A stretch of DNA of 64,000 nucleotides from Clostridia bacterium (GCA_017516485.1 JAFXCH010000062.1:1-64000); one strand, 5' to 3'; positions 43,126-52,443 are shown, counted from the first letter of the stretch. The notes: generated by a model not told the origin, from the sequence alone. Program-made: numbers and translations.

Positions 43126-43755
43126 ATGGATTATCTTAATATAGCACTGCCCAAAGGCAGACTCGGCGAAAAAGTATACGATATGTTTGAGCGTATCGGA
43201 TACGGTTGCCCCGCAATCCGTGAGAAGAACAGAAGCCTTATTTTTGAGAATCACGAGAATAAAGTCCGCTATTTCTGGTCAAAGCCGTCCGACGTTGCAA
43301 TTTATGTCGAGCGCGGTGCGGCAGATATCGGCGTTGTCGGTAAGGATATACTTCTCGAGTATGAGCCGGATATTTACGAGCTTCTTGATATGAACATCGG
43401 CAAATGCAGAATGTGCGTTGCCGCTCCCGATGTTTTCCGTGATAACCCCGAGAAGACTCTCAAGGTTGCAACAAAGTTTGTCAATATTGCCCGTGCACAC
43501 TATGCAAAAAAAGGCAGAGATATAGAAATCTGTAAGCTCAACGGCTCAATCGAGATTGCACCAATACTCGGTATGACAGACGTTATCGTTGATATAGTCG
43601 AAACAGGTACAACGCTTAAGGAGAATAACCTTGAGGTTATCGAGTCAATAATTCCGATTAGTGCAAGGCTTGTTGCAAACAAAGCAAGCACAAAGTTTAA
43701 AAACGAGCAGATTGCAGATATACGCAGAAAGCTTCAAGAGGTAATTGAGAAATGA
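43126..43755 (+). CDS. hisG: ATP phosphoribosyltransferase, short form
   Basis: A 209-residue catalytic subunit of the first histidine-synthesis step (ATP + PRPP). It has the HisG_S length, lacking the C-terminal regulatory domain, so it needs HisZ. N-terminal NIALPKGRLGEKVY and the PRPP-binding segment DVIVDIVETGTTLKENNL are conserved. It overlaps hisD by ATGA. Confidence 0.96.
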   Translation: MDYLNIALPKGRLGEKVYDMFERIGYGCPAIREKNRSLIFENHENKVRYFWSKPSDVAIYVERGAADIGVVGKDILLEYEPDIYELLDMNIGKCRMCVAAPDVFRDNPEKTLKVATKFVNIARAHYAKKGRDIEICKLNGSIEIAPILGMTDVIVDIVETGTTLKENNLEVIESIIPISARLVANKASTKFKNEQIADIRRKLQEVIEK

Positions 43756-45023
43756 TAAAGATTTATGAAGGCGGTCTCAAAGCGGAAGATATCTTTGACC
43801 GCACAGAAGAAAAAAATACGGTAGGCGAGATAGTCGCCGATATTATAGCAAACGTACGCAAAAACGGTGACAAAGCACTCAGAGAGTATTCGGCAAAGTT
43901 CGACGGTGCAGAGCTTGACAGCCTTGAAGTTTCAGAGCAGGAAATTGATGAGGCTTTTGCAGCACTCGAACCCGAGTTTGTTGCAATTATTGAAGAGGCT
44001 GCGGAGAATATCCGTGAGTTTCACCGTCATCAGGTAAGGACAGGCTTTGCTATCACTCCGCGTGACGGTGTTGTTCTCGGTCAGCGTGTAATTCCGCTTG
44101 AGCGTGTAGGCCTTTATGTACCCGGCGGTACAGCCAGCTACCCTTCATCAGTTCTTATGAACTGTATTCCTGCAAAGCTTGCAGGTTGCGATGAAATTGT
44201 TATGGTTACACCTCCGTCGAAGGACGGCAGCATTAAGCCCGCAATCCTTGTTGCAGCTAAAATAGCAGGTGTTGACCGTATTTTCAAGGTAGGCGGTGCT
44301 CAGGCTGTTGCCGCACTCGCTTATTCTACTGAAACTATTCCGCAAGTCGATAAGATTGTCGGCCCCGGCAATGTTTTTGTCGCTGAAGCAAAGCGTCAGG
44401 TATTCGGTACAGTCGCAATCGATATGATTGCAGGTCCGAGTGAGATTCTCGTTATTGCTGACGGTACTTGTAATCCGAAGTATGTTGCAGCCGATATGCT
44501 TTCACAGGCTGAGCACGATAAGAATGCAAGCGCTGTACTTGTAACAGACAGCCTTGATCTTGCAAAGGCAGTCAGTGCCGAGCTTGAGGTGCAGATTCCT
44601 CAGCTTTCACGTGCCGAGATTGCACGTGTTTCTGTTGACAATAACGGCAAGATTATCGTTGTCGACGACCTTAAGAAGGCGATCGAGATGTCAAACGCTA
44701 TCGCTCCCGAGCACCTTGAGGTCTGTGTCGACCGTCCGTTTGACCTGCTTCCTCTTATCCGCAATGCAGGCTCCGTATTTCTCGGCAAAAACTGTCCCGA
44801 GGCACTCGGCGACTATTTTGCAGGTCCCAACCACACTCTTCCCACAAGCGGCACAGCACGCTTCTCAAGCCCGCTTTCAGTCGATGATTTTGTCAAGAAG
44901 TCATCATTTATGTCCTATTCACAGCAGGCACTTGAGTCTGTTTACGAGAAGATTGATGCATTCGCACAGAAAGAGGGACTTCAGGCACACGGTAAGTCCG
45001 TAACAGTAAGATTTGAAGACTAA
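43752..45023 (+). CDS. hisD: Histidinol dehydrogenase
   Basis: A 423-residue zinc enzyme that makes the last two oxidations of histidinol to histidine. Family motifs are clear: ERVGLYVPGGTASYPSSVLMN, VGPGNVFVAEAKR, DMIAGPSEILVIAD, the Gln/His zinc site in SQAEHDKNA, and GPNHTLPTSGTARF. Length is normal. Its position as third gene of the operon, overlapping hisG, is common in Clostridia. Confidence 0.97.
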   Translation: MIKIYEGGLKAEDIFDRTEEKNTVGEIVADIIANVRKNGDKALREYSAKFDGAELDSLEVSEQEIDEAFAALEPEFVAIIEEAAENIREFHRHQVRTGFAITPRDGVVLGQRVIPLERVGLYVPGGTASYPSSVLMNCIPAKLAGCDEIVMVTPPSKDGSIKPAILVAAKIAGVDRIFKVGGAQAVAALAYSTETIPQVDKIVGPGNVFVAEAKRQVFGTVAIDMIAGPSEILVIADGTCNPKYVAADMLSQAEHDKNASAVLVTDSLDLAKAVSAELEVQIPQLSRAEIARVSVDNNGKIIVVDDLKKAIEMSNAIAPEHLEVCVDRPFDLLPLIRNAGSVFLGKNCPEALGDYFAGPNHTLPTSGTARFSSPLSVDDFVKKSSFMSYSQQALESVYEKIDAFAQKEGLQAHGKSVTVRFED

Positions 45024-45044
45024 TTTTTTTCGGAGTAACACACT

Positions 45045-46112
45045 ATGAGCAGATTTTTCAGCCACAGATTTGATTCGCTTACTGCATATACTCCGGGCGA
45101 GCAGCCTCAGGACCAGCAGTACATAAAACTCAATACAAACGAATCTCCGTTTGAGCCGTCACCCGATGTGATTAAGGCTGTAAGCAGTGAGGAGGTCGGC
45201 AAGCTAAGGCTTTATTCCGACCCCGAGTGTAAACGTACAGTGCAGGCTATAGCCGATTACTACGGCGTTAAGAGTAAAAACGTTGTTCTCGGTAACGGCT
45301 CGGATGAAATTCTTTCTTTCATCTTTCAGGCTTATTGCGACAGTGATACACCCGTTGCATTTCCCGATATCAGCTACGGCTTCTATTCTGTTTTTGCCCG
45401 TCTCTACGGTATTGAGGCTGATGTTATACCTCTTAAAGAGGATTATTCGCTTGATGTCAACGATTACTGTGGTATCGGCAAAACGGTCGTTATCGCCAAT
45501 CCCAACGCACCTACAGGTATGGCTGTAAGTCTTGCGGATATCGAGAAGCTTCTTGTTTCAAATCCCGATAATATCGTTGTTATCGACGAGGCTTATGTCG
45601 ATTTCGGTGCAGACAGTGCTGTTGCTCTTACAAAGAAATACTCTAACCTCATAGTTGTGCAGACTTTTTCAAAGTCACGTCAGCTTGCAGGTGCAAGGCT
45701 CGGCTTTGCCATAGCACACGAGAATATAATAACCGACCTTAATACTATACGCTTTTCAACCAACCCCTATAATATCAACCGTCTTACTCTGCTTGCAGGT
45801 GAAGCTTCAATAAAAGATACAGCTTATTTTGAATCAACCCGTACCGAGATAATCGCTAACCGCGAGTATACTGTTACTGAGCTTGAAAAACGCGGCTTCA
45901 GAGTGTTGCCGTCAAAGACTAATTTTGTCTTTGCGGCTCACAGCGAGGCAGGCGGTGAAGAACTTTACTCAAAACTAAAGGCGAGAGGAATTCTCGTGCG
46001 ATATTTCAATAAAGAGCGTCTTTCCGATTTCCTGCGTATCACAATCGGTACAAGAGAGCAGATGGATGCTTTGCTTAATACATTAGACGCAATTCTGTCA
46101 GAAAGGGAATGA
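45045..46112 (+). CDS. hisC: Histidinol-phosphate aminotransferase
   Basis: A 355-residue fold-type I PLP aminotransferase. It has the LNTNESPFEPSP opening, the NPNAPTG substrate/PLP segment, VIDEAYVDF, the PLP lysine in QTFSKSRQLAGARLGF, and a late FLRITIGT. It converts imidazole-acetol phosphate to histidinol phosphate. The next enzyme, histidinol-phosphate phosphatase, is not encoded in the cluster. Start ATG 45045 follows CGGAG. Confidence 0.96.
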   Translation: MSRFFSHRFDSLTAYTPGEQPQDQQYIKLNTNESPFEPSPDVIKAVSSEEVGKLRLYSDPECKRTVQAIADYYGVKSKNVVLGNGSDEILSFIFQAYCDSDTPVAFPDISYGFYSVFARLYGIEADVIPLKEDYSLDVNDYCGIGKTVVIANPNAPTGMAVSLADIEKLLVSNPDNIVVIDEAYVDFGADSAVALTKKYSNLIVVQTFSKSRQLAGARLGFAIAHENIITDLNTIRFSTNPYNINRLTLLAGEASIKDTAYFESTRTEIIANREYTVTELEKRGFRVLPSKTNFVFAAHSEAGGEELYSKLKARGILVRYFNKERLSDFLRITIGTREQMDALLNTLDAILSERE

Positions 46113-46117
46113 TAAAT

Positions 46118-46705
46118 ATGCGTAAAAGTGAAATTACAAGAAACACAGCCGAAACCCGCATCAGGCTCAGCCTTGACCTTGACGGCAGCGGCAAAAGCAA
46201 TATCAATACAGGCTGCGGTTTCCTTGACCATATGCTGACACTCTTTGCAAAACACGGCCGTTTTGACCTTGAGGTTTTCTGCGAGGGCGATACTCAGGTA
46301 GATTATCACCACACTGTCGAGGATATCGGCATCTGCCTCGGTCAGGCTTTTGCTCAGTCTCTGGGCAATATGGCAGGTATAAAGCGTTACGGCGATATTA
46401 TGCTTCCTATGGATGAGTCGCTTGTGCTGTGCGCTGTTGATATTTCGGGCAGGGCACACTTAAGTCTTGACCTCGGCGAAATCAAGCCGACAGTAGGTGC
46501 TTTCGATACCGAGCTTGTTTCCGAATTCCTTCTCGGTTTTGTGCGTAATGCGAAAATGACTCTTCACATCAAACTGCTTTACGGCTCAAATACTCACCAC
46601 ATCATAGAGGGCAGCTTTAAGGCTCTTGCGCGTGTGCTCGGTAATGCCGTAAGCATTGATGAAAAATACAGTAATGAAATTCCGTCAACTAAGGGAGTGC
46701 TTTAA
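46118..46705 (+). CDS. hisB: Imidazoleglycerol-phosphate dehydratase
   Basis: A 195-residue monofunctional dehydratase (no phosphatase domain), with the manganese-binding motifs FLDHML, DYHHTVEDIG and THHIIEGSFKALARVL. Start at ATG 46118 rather than 46109, because AAAGGG stands 10 bases before it and the family usually begins R-x-x-x-I-x-R-x-T. The upstream hisC stop overlaps the rejected start. Confidence 0.95.
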   Translation: MRKSEITRNTAETRIRLSLDLDGSGKSNINTGCGFLDHMLTLFAKHGRFDLEVFCEGDTQVDYHHTVEDIGICLGQAFAQSLGNMAGIKRYGDIMLPMDESLVLCAVDISGRAHLSLDLGEIKPTVGAFDTELVSEFLLGFVRNAKMTLHIKLLYGSNTHHIIEGSFKALARVLGNAVSIDEKYSNEIPSTKGVL

Positions 46706-46707
46706 TT

Positions 46708-47316
46708 TTGCTTGCAATTATTGATTATGGCGTCGGCAATATTTTCTCGCTCTATTCTTCTTTCAAGTTTATCGGCGAAGATGTTGTACTGACTAATGAT
46801 AAAAAGATTATTGATTCCTGTTCACATATCATTCTGCCCGGTGTCGGTGCCTTTGCCGATGCAAAGCGTAAGCTCGACGAAAGCGGTATGGCAGATGTTG
46901 TCAAAGAGCAGGTGAAAACAGGTAAGCCTCTTATGGGTATATGCCTTGGTATGCAAATGCTTTTTGATAAAAGCCTTGAATACGGTGAGCACGCAGGTCT
47001 TGGCCTTATCGGAGGCAGCGTTATGCCGATTTCCGATGTTATTCCGTCTGACCTCAAAATCCCTCATATCGGCTGGAATTCGCTTGAGTTTACCCGTGAG
47101 AGTAAGCTGTTCAAGTATATTAATAACGGCGACCATGTTTATTTTGTCCATTCCTTCTATGCGGCAGACTGTGCGGCGGATACTATTGCTGTCTCCGAAT
47201 ACGGTGCACCGCTTACTGCGGCTGTTGCAAAGGATAATGTTTACGGCTGTCAGTTCCACCCCGAGAAGAGCGGCGAGGTAGGTCTGAATATCCTCAAAGC
47301 ATTCTGTGAGTTGTAA
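46708..47316 (+). CDS. hisH: Imidazole glycerol phosphate synthase glutaminase subunit
   Basis: A 202-residue class I glutamine amidotransferase. The oxyanion strand PGVGAFADAK, nucleophile Cys in GICLGMQML, and the His-Glu pair in GCQFHPEKSG are complete. It supplies ammonia to HisF. The start is TTG at 46708, eight bases after AAGGGAG, giving the typical LAIIDYGVGN N-terminus. Confidence 0.96.
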   Translation: MLAIIDYGVGNIFSLYSSFKFIGEDVVLTNDKKIIDSCSHIILPGVGAFADAKRKLDESGMADVVKEQVKTGKPLMGICLGMQMLFDKSLEYGEHAGLGLIGGSVMPISDVIPSDLKIPHIGWNSLEFTRESKLFKYINNGDHVYFVHSFYAADCAADTIAVSEYGAPLTAAVAKDNVYGCQFHPEKSGEVGLNILKAFCEL

Positions 47317-47330
47317 GAGGTGAGTGAAAT

Positions 47331-48053
47331 ATGAAACTTTTTCCTGCAATAGATTTAAAAGATAAGCAGGTCGTCCGTCTTTATAAAGGCGACTATAATC
47401 AGATGACAGTTTACGGCACAAATCCTCTTGAAACCGCAAAGGGTTTTAAGGCGGCGGGTGCCGAGTATCTCCATGTTGTTGACCTTGACGGTGCAAAGGA
47501 TGGCGATAACCCTAATTTCGAAATTGTTGCCGACCTTGCAAAGAACAGCGGTCTTAAGGTTGAAATCGGCGGCGGTATCCGTAACGAAGAGATAATAAAG
47601 AAGTACATTGATGCAGGTGTAATGCGTGTAATCCTCGGTACTGTCGCAATTTCAAACCCCGATTTTGTCGCCGGAATGGTAGAAAAATACGGCGATAAAA
47701 TTGCTGTCGGTGTCGATATGCTCGACGGTAAGGTTGCAACCCACGGCTGGACTAATGTATCCGAGGTTGACGGCTTTGAGTTCTGCGAAAAACTTGATGC
47801 AATGGGTGTAGCAACTGTAATCTGTACCGATATTTCAAAGGACGGTGCTATGCAGGGCACAAACCGCGAGCTTTACCGCGAAATGGCAACAAGGTTTAAG
47901 TTTGATACTGTAGCTTCAGGCGGGGTGTCAACTCTTGACGATGTCAAGGCGCTTAACGATATGAACGTCTACGGTGCAATCCTCGGCAAGGCACTCTACA
48001 CAGGTGCAATTGAGCTTGCCGATGCAGTAAAGATAACAGCGGGGGACAGATAA
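47331..48053 (+). CDS. hisA: ProFAR isomerase
   Basis: A 240-residue (beta/alpha)8 isomerase opening the sugar ring of ProFAR. It has FPAIDLKDKQVVRLYKGD, the phosphate-binding loops IGGGIRNEE and ASGGVST, and a C-terminal ILGKALYTGAI. It is 14 bases after hisH and directly abuts hisF. Confidence 0.96.
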   Translation: MKLFPAIDLKDKQVVRLYKGDYNQMTVYGTNPLETAKGFKAAGAEYLHVVDLDGAKDGDNPNFEIVADLAKNSGLKVEIGGGIRNEEIIKKYIDAGVMRVILGTVAISNPDFVAGMVEKYGDKIAVGVDMLDGKVATHGWTNVSEVDGFEFCEKLDAMGVATVICTDISKDGAMQGTNRELYREMATRFKFDTVASGGVSTLDDVKALNDMNVYGAILGKALYTGAIELADAVKITAGDR

Positions 48054-48812
48054 ATGATTGCAAAAAGAATAATTCCCTGCCTGGATGTTAAAAACGGCAG
48101 GGTAGTAAAAGGTGTAAATTTCGAGGGTTTGAGCGATGTTTCTTCACCTGTTGAGCTTGCTGATTATTACAGCCGTGCAGGTGCGGATGAGCTTGTTTTC
48201 TATGATATAACAGCTTCTGTCGAGGGCAGACAGATTTTTACCGATATACTCAAAGAAGCCGCTTCCAAGATTTTTATTCCGCTTACTGTCGGCGGCGGTA
48301 TCTCTACTTTAGACGATTTTGAGCGTGTACTTAAGTGCGGTGCCGATAAGGTCAGCGTCAATTCGGGTGCAATCAAAAATCCGTCAATTATCGGAGAAGC
48401 TGCCAAAAAATACGGTGACCAGTGTGTCGTCCTTTCTGCCGATATCAAGCGTGTTGACGGTAAATTTAAGGTCTTTAAAAACGGCGGCAGAGTCAATACC
48501 GAGCTTGATGCTCTTGAGTGGATTAAATTCGGTGTAGACAGCGGTGCAGGCGAAATCGTTGTCAACAGCATTGATACCGACGGTGTAAAACAGGGCTTTG
48601 ACCTTGAGATGCTTGAGGCTGTCTGCAATATCGTTTCAGTGCCCGTTATTGCTTCGGGTGGTGCAGACTGTATTGATGATTTTACAAAGCTGTTTAAAAC
48701 TCTCCCGGGTGTTGATGCAGGCCTTGCTGCTTCTATTTTCCATTTCGGTGAGGTTACTATAGACGAGCTCAAGCGTGAGCTTAACAAAAATAATATAAAT
48801 GTGAGGATATAA
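48054..48812 (+). CDS. hisF: Imidazole glycerol phosphate synthase cyclase subunit
   Basis: A 252-residue (beta/alpha)8 cyclase partnering HisH. The start [21 protein letters not shown] carries the catalytic Asp, the second Asp is in [13 protein letters not shown], and phosphate loops VGGGI and ASGGA are present. It produces IGP and AICAR. It is directly adjacent to hisA. Confidence 0.97.
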   Translation: MIAKRIIPCLDVKNGRVVKGVNFEGLSDVSSPVELADYYSRAGADELVFYDITASVEGRQIFTDILKEAASKIFIPLTVGGGISTLDDFERVLKCGADKVSVNSGAIKNPSIIGEAAKKYGDQCVVLSADIKRVDGKFKVFKNGGRVNTELDALEWIKFGVDSGAGEIVVNSIDTDGVKQGFDLEMLEAVCNIVSVPVIASGGADCIDDFTKLFKTLPGVDAGLAASIFHFGEVTIDELKRELNKNNINVRI

Positions 48813-48814
48813 AA

Positions 48815-49465
48815 ATGCTTAATATTGATGAACTTAAGTTTGATTCAAACGGTCTTATCCCTGCCGTTGTTGTTGACTATATGAGCAAGAAGGTACTCAC
48901 CGTTGCTTATATGAACAAAGAGAGCCTTGAGATTACACTCGAAGAGGGCAAAACCTGCTTCTGGTCACGCTCCCGTCAGAAGCTCTGGAGAAAGGGCGAA
49001 ACATCGGGCAACTATCAGCACGTTATGAGCATCACAGCAGACTGCGATAAGGATGCACTTGTTATTATAGTAAAGAAAGACGGTCCTGCTTGCCATAAGG
49101 GTACAGATTCTTGCTTCACAAAGCCTGTTTACTGTAAGGAAGGCTATCAGGATTTCTCAATCCAGGGCCTTGAGGAGCTCCTCAAATCCCGTAAGGCAAA
49201 TCCGCCTGCAGGCTCATATACAAGCTACCTTTTCGAAAAGGGTATTGACAAAATTCTCAAGAAGGTAGGCGAGGAGTCTACTGAGGTTATCATCGCTGCT
49301 AAGGCAGACGACAAGAAAGAGACTATCTACGAGGTTGCAGACCTTGCTTACCACGTAATGGTTATGATGGTTGAAATGGGTATCACAACCGAAGATATCC
49401 TTGCCGAGCTTTCTTCCCGTCATGTTATTGATCACAAGGTTAAGCAGGAAAAGATGACAAACTAA
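48815..49465 (+). CDS. hisI: Bifunctional PR-AMP cyclohydrolase/PR-ATP pyrophosphatase
   Basis: A 216-residue HisIE fusion. The N-terminal cyclohydrolase (about 1-110) has [18 protein letters not shown] and zinc/magnesium ligands in DCDKDAL and CHKGTDSCF. The C-terminal helical pyrophosphatase (about 120-216) has [23 protein letters not shown]. It catalyses steps two and three of the pathway. It ends the operon before a bidirectional terminator. Confidence 0.96.
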   Translation: MLNIDELKFDSNGLIPAVVVDYMSKKVLTVAYMNKESLEITLEEGKTCFWSRSRQKLWRKGETSGNYQHVMSITADCDKDALVIIVKKDGPACHKGTDSCFTKPVYCKEGYQDFSIQGLEELLKSRKANPPAGSYTSYLFEKGIDKILKKVGEESTEVIIAAKADDKKETIYEVADLAYHVMVMMVEMGITTEDILAELSSRHVIDHKVKQEKMTN

Positions 49466-49529
49466 AAAATATTGCGGATAAAATCGTGATATGATGCTCT
49501 TTCGTGCAGATTAAATATCTATATAACAA

Positions 49530-49566
49530 AACAGCTCAACCAATCGGTTGAGCTGTTGCTTTTTTA
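49530..49566. terminator. Bidirectional terminator between hisIE and cysS
   Basis: Perfect 12-base-pair stem AACAGCTCAACC/GGTTGAGCTGTT with loop AATC, then GCTTTTTTA on the plus strand. It overlaps the cysS stop region on the opposite strand. Confidence 0.9.
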
Positions 49567-50649
49567 TGCCTTATGCCATTTTACACCCTGCGGTGTGTCT
49601 TCAAGCACAATTCCCATTGCTTTGATTTTATCTCTGATTTCGTCAGCAAGTGCCCAATTCTTGTCTTTTCTTGCCTGAGCACGCTGTGCAATAAGCTCCT
49701 CAACTTCGTCATCGAGGCTTGCTTTATTTCTGTTATATACAAGGCCGAGTACATCTGTAAGCTCGTCAAATGCCTTTGCGGCAAGCTCAAGAGTTGCCTT
49801 GTTTGCACCTGCTGCAATAACTGTGTTGATGTCACGAACAAGCTCAAATACTGCGGCAATAGCGTCTGCTGTGTTCATATCGTCATCCATAGCGGTGATA
49901 AACTGCTGAATTCTGCCGTGTACTTTATCGTTGAATTCGTTGTCAAGCTCACCGTCAGCAGCGTTTTCAAGTGCGAAATCAAGGTTGTTGCGGCAGGTAT
50001 AAAGTCTCTCGAGTGAAGCCTTGCACTGCTCAATGATTTCAGTGTTGTAGTTGATGGGGCTGCGGTAGTGGGAAGAAATAAGGAAGTATCTTACGGGCTC
50101 ATAACCGTATTTTTCTGCAACGTCACGTACTGTGAAGAAGTTGCCGAGCGACTTGGACATTTTTACATTGTCAACATTGATGTAGCCGTTGTGCATCCAG
50201 TAGTTTGCAAAGCTTGCACCGTTGCAGCATTCGCTCTGTGCAATTTCGTTTTCGTGGTGGGGGAATATGAGGTCCTGACCGCCGCAGTGAATGTCGATTG
50301 TTGTACCGAGGTAGCGGCGTACCATTGCCGAGCACTCAATGTGCCAGCCGGGTCTGCCGTGACCCCAGGGTGACTCCCAGTAAGGCTCACCGGGCTTTGC
50401 ACCCTTCCACAGTGCGAAGTCCATAGGCTCGTGCTTGATTTCTTCTACATTGATTCGTGCGCCTGCTTCAAGTTCCTCAAGCGGCTGATGTGACAGCTTG
50501 CCGTATTCGTCAAACTTCTTGGGGCTGAAGTAAACGTCACCGTCAACAGCGTATGCATAGCCTTTTTCAATGAGTGTTGAAATAATATTGATAATCTCAT
50601 CAATATTTTCTGTTGCCTTGGGGTGTACCGTTGCTTCGCGTACGTTCAT
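49564..50649 (-). pseudogene. cysS: Cysteinyl-tRNA synthetase, C-terminal part of a frameshifted gene
   Basis: An open frame of 361 codons holding the larger part of CysRS. It includes GWHIECSAM and FPHHENE (zinc ligands), the KMSKS loop (VKMSKSLGNF), the anticodon-binding helices and a C-terminal domain ending QGVKWHKA. Its true upstream continuation is [14 protein letters not shown], readable in this frame from about 50682, which joins the N-terminal fragment if one missing base is restored at 50683-50684. The ATG at 50649 is internal, not a natural start. Either the gene is broken, or the base was lost in sequencing or assembly. CysRS is normally essential. Confidence 0.9.
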
Positions 50650-50951
50650 ACCCTTAGCATCTTTCCAGAATTCTTCGATGTATATTCACTGACCTCTTTG
50701 TATGTCAGACCTTCTTCATTTGCACGGCGGATAATTTTGTCGTCAATATCTGTGAAGTTCTGTACAAACTTAACATCATAACCTCTGTATTCCATATAAC
50801 GGCGAAGTACATCAAATACGCAAAGCGGTCTTGCGTTACCGATATGGATAAAGTTGTAAACCGTAGGGCCGCAGGCATAAATCTTGAGCACACCGGGTTC
50901 TATTGTTTTGAGTTCCTGCTTTGTGCGTGTGAGAGTGTTGAAAATTTTCAT
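50646..50951 (-). pseudogene. cysS: Cysteinyl-tRNA synthetase, N-terminal part of a frameshifted gene
   Basis: The first ~89 codons are a normal CysRS N-terminus: [18 protein letters not shown] (zinc Cys and HIGH motif), then [20 protein letters not shown]. After VSE the frame shifts and 12 foreign residues lead to a stop at 50646. Correcting one base gives a protein of about 462 residues, the standard length. The ATG follows the cysE stop codon directly, so both belong to the operon controlled by the cysteine T-box. Confidence 0.9.
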
Positions 50952-51593
50952 TTATTTTTTCTCCTCTTCTAAAGTTTTAATTTTTTTGTTAAGTTTATCA
51001 ATCTGAATCTGCATTTTGCAAAGCTCCATAGCAATCGGGTCGGGAATGTGAATCTGGTCAAGGTCATCAACCCGTTTGCCGTTTTGCTTTACAACCCTTG
51101 CAGGTACACCTACTGCCGTTGAGTTGGGCGGTATCTCGTCAAGCACAACCGCACCTGCGGCGATGTTTGTGTTATCTCCTACAGTGAAAGGACCCAGCAC
51201 CTTTGCACCTGCACCTATCAATACGTTGTTGCCGATTGTCGGATGACGCTTGCCTGTGTGATGACCGGTACCGCCGAGCGTTACACCCTGATAAATTGTA
51301 ACATCATCACCGATTACAGCGGTTTCACCGATTACAACACCTGTACCGTGGTCGATAAAAAAGCGTTTGCCGATTTTGGCAGCAGGGTGAATTTCTATTC
51401 CTGTCTTCTTCACACATCGCTGTGAAATCAATCTGGCAAGAAAAAACATTTTATGATTGTAGCAGAAATAAGCTCTGCGGTGCATTCTGACAGCCTTAAG
51501 TCCGGGATAAAGAAATAGTATTTCAAGCGAAGAACGCGCCGCAGGGTCACGCTCTTTTACGCACTGTATGTCTTCTTTCAGTTGTTTAAACAA
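50952..51593 (-). CDS. cysE: Serine O-acetyltransferase
   Basis: About 213 residues. A short helical N-terminus is followed by left-handed beta-helix hexapeptide repeats (IHPAAKIGKRFFIDHGTGVVIGETAVIGDDV) and the substrate loop GVTLGGTGHHTGKRHPTIG. It makes O-acetylserine for cysteine synthesis. A Lys/Glu-rich coiled tail (IDKLNKKIKTLEEEKK) ends the protein. I place the start at TTG 51593, seven bases after AGAGGT. The frame stays open upstream but runs through the T-box terminator, so an earlier start is not credible. It is co-transcribed with cysS. Confidence 0.92.
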   Translation of the reverse strand: MFKQLKEDIQCVKERDPAARSSLEILFLYPGLKAVRMHRRAYFCYNHKMFFLARLISQRCVKKTGIEIHPAAKIGKRFFIDHGTGVVIGETAVIGDDVTIYQGVTLGGTGHHTGKRHPTIGNNVLIGAGAKVLGPFTVGDNTNIAAGAVVLDEIPPNSTAVGVPARVVKQNGKRVDDLDQIHIPDPIAMELCKMQIQIDKLNKKIKTLEEEKK

Positions 51594-51611
51594 ATATATC
51601 ACCTCTGATAT

Positions 51612-51864
51612 AAAAAAACTCCGCCACCCTATATGGGTGACGGAGGCGAATTTTTCGCGGTTCCACTCCGACATTATACTCAGTAAGGTTCTAAAAAACC
51701 TTCAGCCGATAACGGGGCTTACCGTACGGCCATTTCCTGCCGTAAGCTAACGGGGTGCATTCGCGCAAAACAGCTTACAGTGTGCTTGCAGCAAGGTGCA
51801 CACCTCTCTGTGAAAGCTGCGGGTTTGCGTTACTTATTCCCGCTCAATGCTTTTGCTTTGTTTC
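51612..51864 (-). promoter_or_regulatory. Cysteine T-box leader (tRNA-sensing riboswitch)
   Basis: Read on the minus strand, the leader holds a long Stem I region, the conserved T-box GGAGTGGAACCGCG (within 51656-51670), and a terminator stem CTCCGTCACCC/GGGTGGCGGAG followed by seven T (51612-51645). A TGC triplet in GAATGCACC (51757-51759) is a fitting specifier for tRNA-Cys. Uncharged tRNA-Cys would stabilise the antiterminator and switch on cysE-cysS. Specifier assignment is by motif and gene context, not by folding. Confidence 0.88.
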
Positions 51865-51870
51865 TGTAAT

Positions 51871-51899
51871 ATTATATGCAATTTATTTTGAGAAGTCAA
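51871..51899 (-). promoter_or_regulatory. Promoter of the T-box/cysE/cysS transcript
   Basis: On the minus strand TTGACT (51894-51899), 17 bases, TATAAT (51871-51876). The -35 box lies within the last codons of pgsA, so the promoter is embedded in the upstream gene. Confidence 0.75.
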
Positions 51900-52443
51900 T
51901 TGTTTTTTTTGCCTGAATAAGATAAACGATACCTGATACTGCCGCAAGTGCAGCGGTAATCCAAATCATAATATTGGTCACAAAGTGGAAATCATTTTTG
52001 AGGAAACCGAAAACTTCTATAAGTTCACCCCAAATCAGTATGATAATTGTGAAAGTCATCTGCGTAGCTGTTTTTATTTTACCCCATATATTTGCAGGTA
52101 CAACTATATTCTGTGCGGCGGATATAAGTCTCATTGATGTTACAATAAACTCACGTGTAAGAATTATAAATACAGGCCATGCACCGCAAATTCCTTGCTG
52201 AATAAAAGCCAACAATGCTGCAGTAGTCAGCATTTTGTCGGCAACAGGGTCGAGAAATTTGCCGAATGTTGTAATCTGGTTGTGCTTTCTTGCAAGCTTT
52301 CCGTCAACCGCATCAGTAATCGCTGCAATGGAAAAAATAATTGCAGCTATACCGGAACGGTGGGGGATTGAGCTTAAAAATGCAAGCATAAACAGAGGTG
52401 TTATAATAACTCTCGCAATTGTCAGTTTGTTGGGTGTGTTCAT
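51883..52443 (-). CDS. pgsA: CDP-diacylglycerol-glycerol-3-phosphate 3-phosphatidyltransferase
   Basis: A 186-residue membrane enzyme that makes phosphatidylglycerol phosphate. The CDP-alcohol transferase signature is complete: Asp44, Asp47-Gly48, Ala51-Arg52, Gly61, Asp65, Asp69. Further hydrophobic helices follow. It starts directly at the rimO stop and is the last gene of the recA-recX-rimO-pgsA operon. No terminator is seen at its end, so readthrough into the T-box leader is possible. Confidence 0.95.
   Translation of the reverse strand: MNTPNKLTIARVIITPLFMLAFLSSIPHRSGIAAIIFSIAAITDAVDGKLARKHNQITTFGKFLDPVADKMLTTAALLAFIQQGICGAWPVFIILTREFIVTSMRLISAAQNIVVPANIWGKIKTATQMTFTIIILIWGELIEVFGFLKNDFHFVTNIMIWITAALAAVSGIVYLIQAKKTIDFSK

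Noticed and set aside
50676-50695. Programmed frameshift in cysS
   Set aside because: No slippery heptamer or downstream pseudoknot could be recognised; a lost base explains the sequence better.
51594-51674. N-terminal extension of CysE to an upstream ATG
   Set aside because: It would translate through the T-box and its terminator; a TTG with a good ribosome site stands directly downstream.
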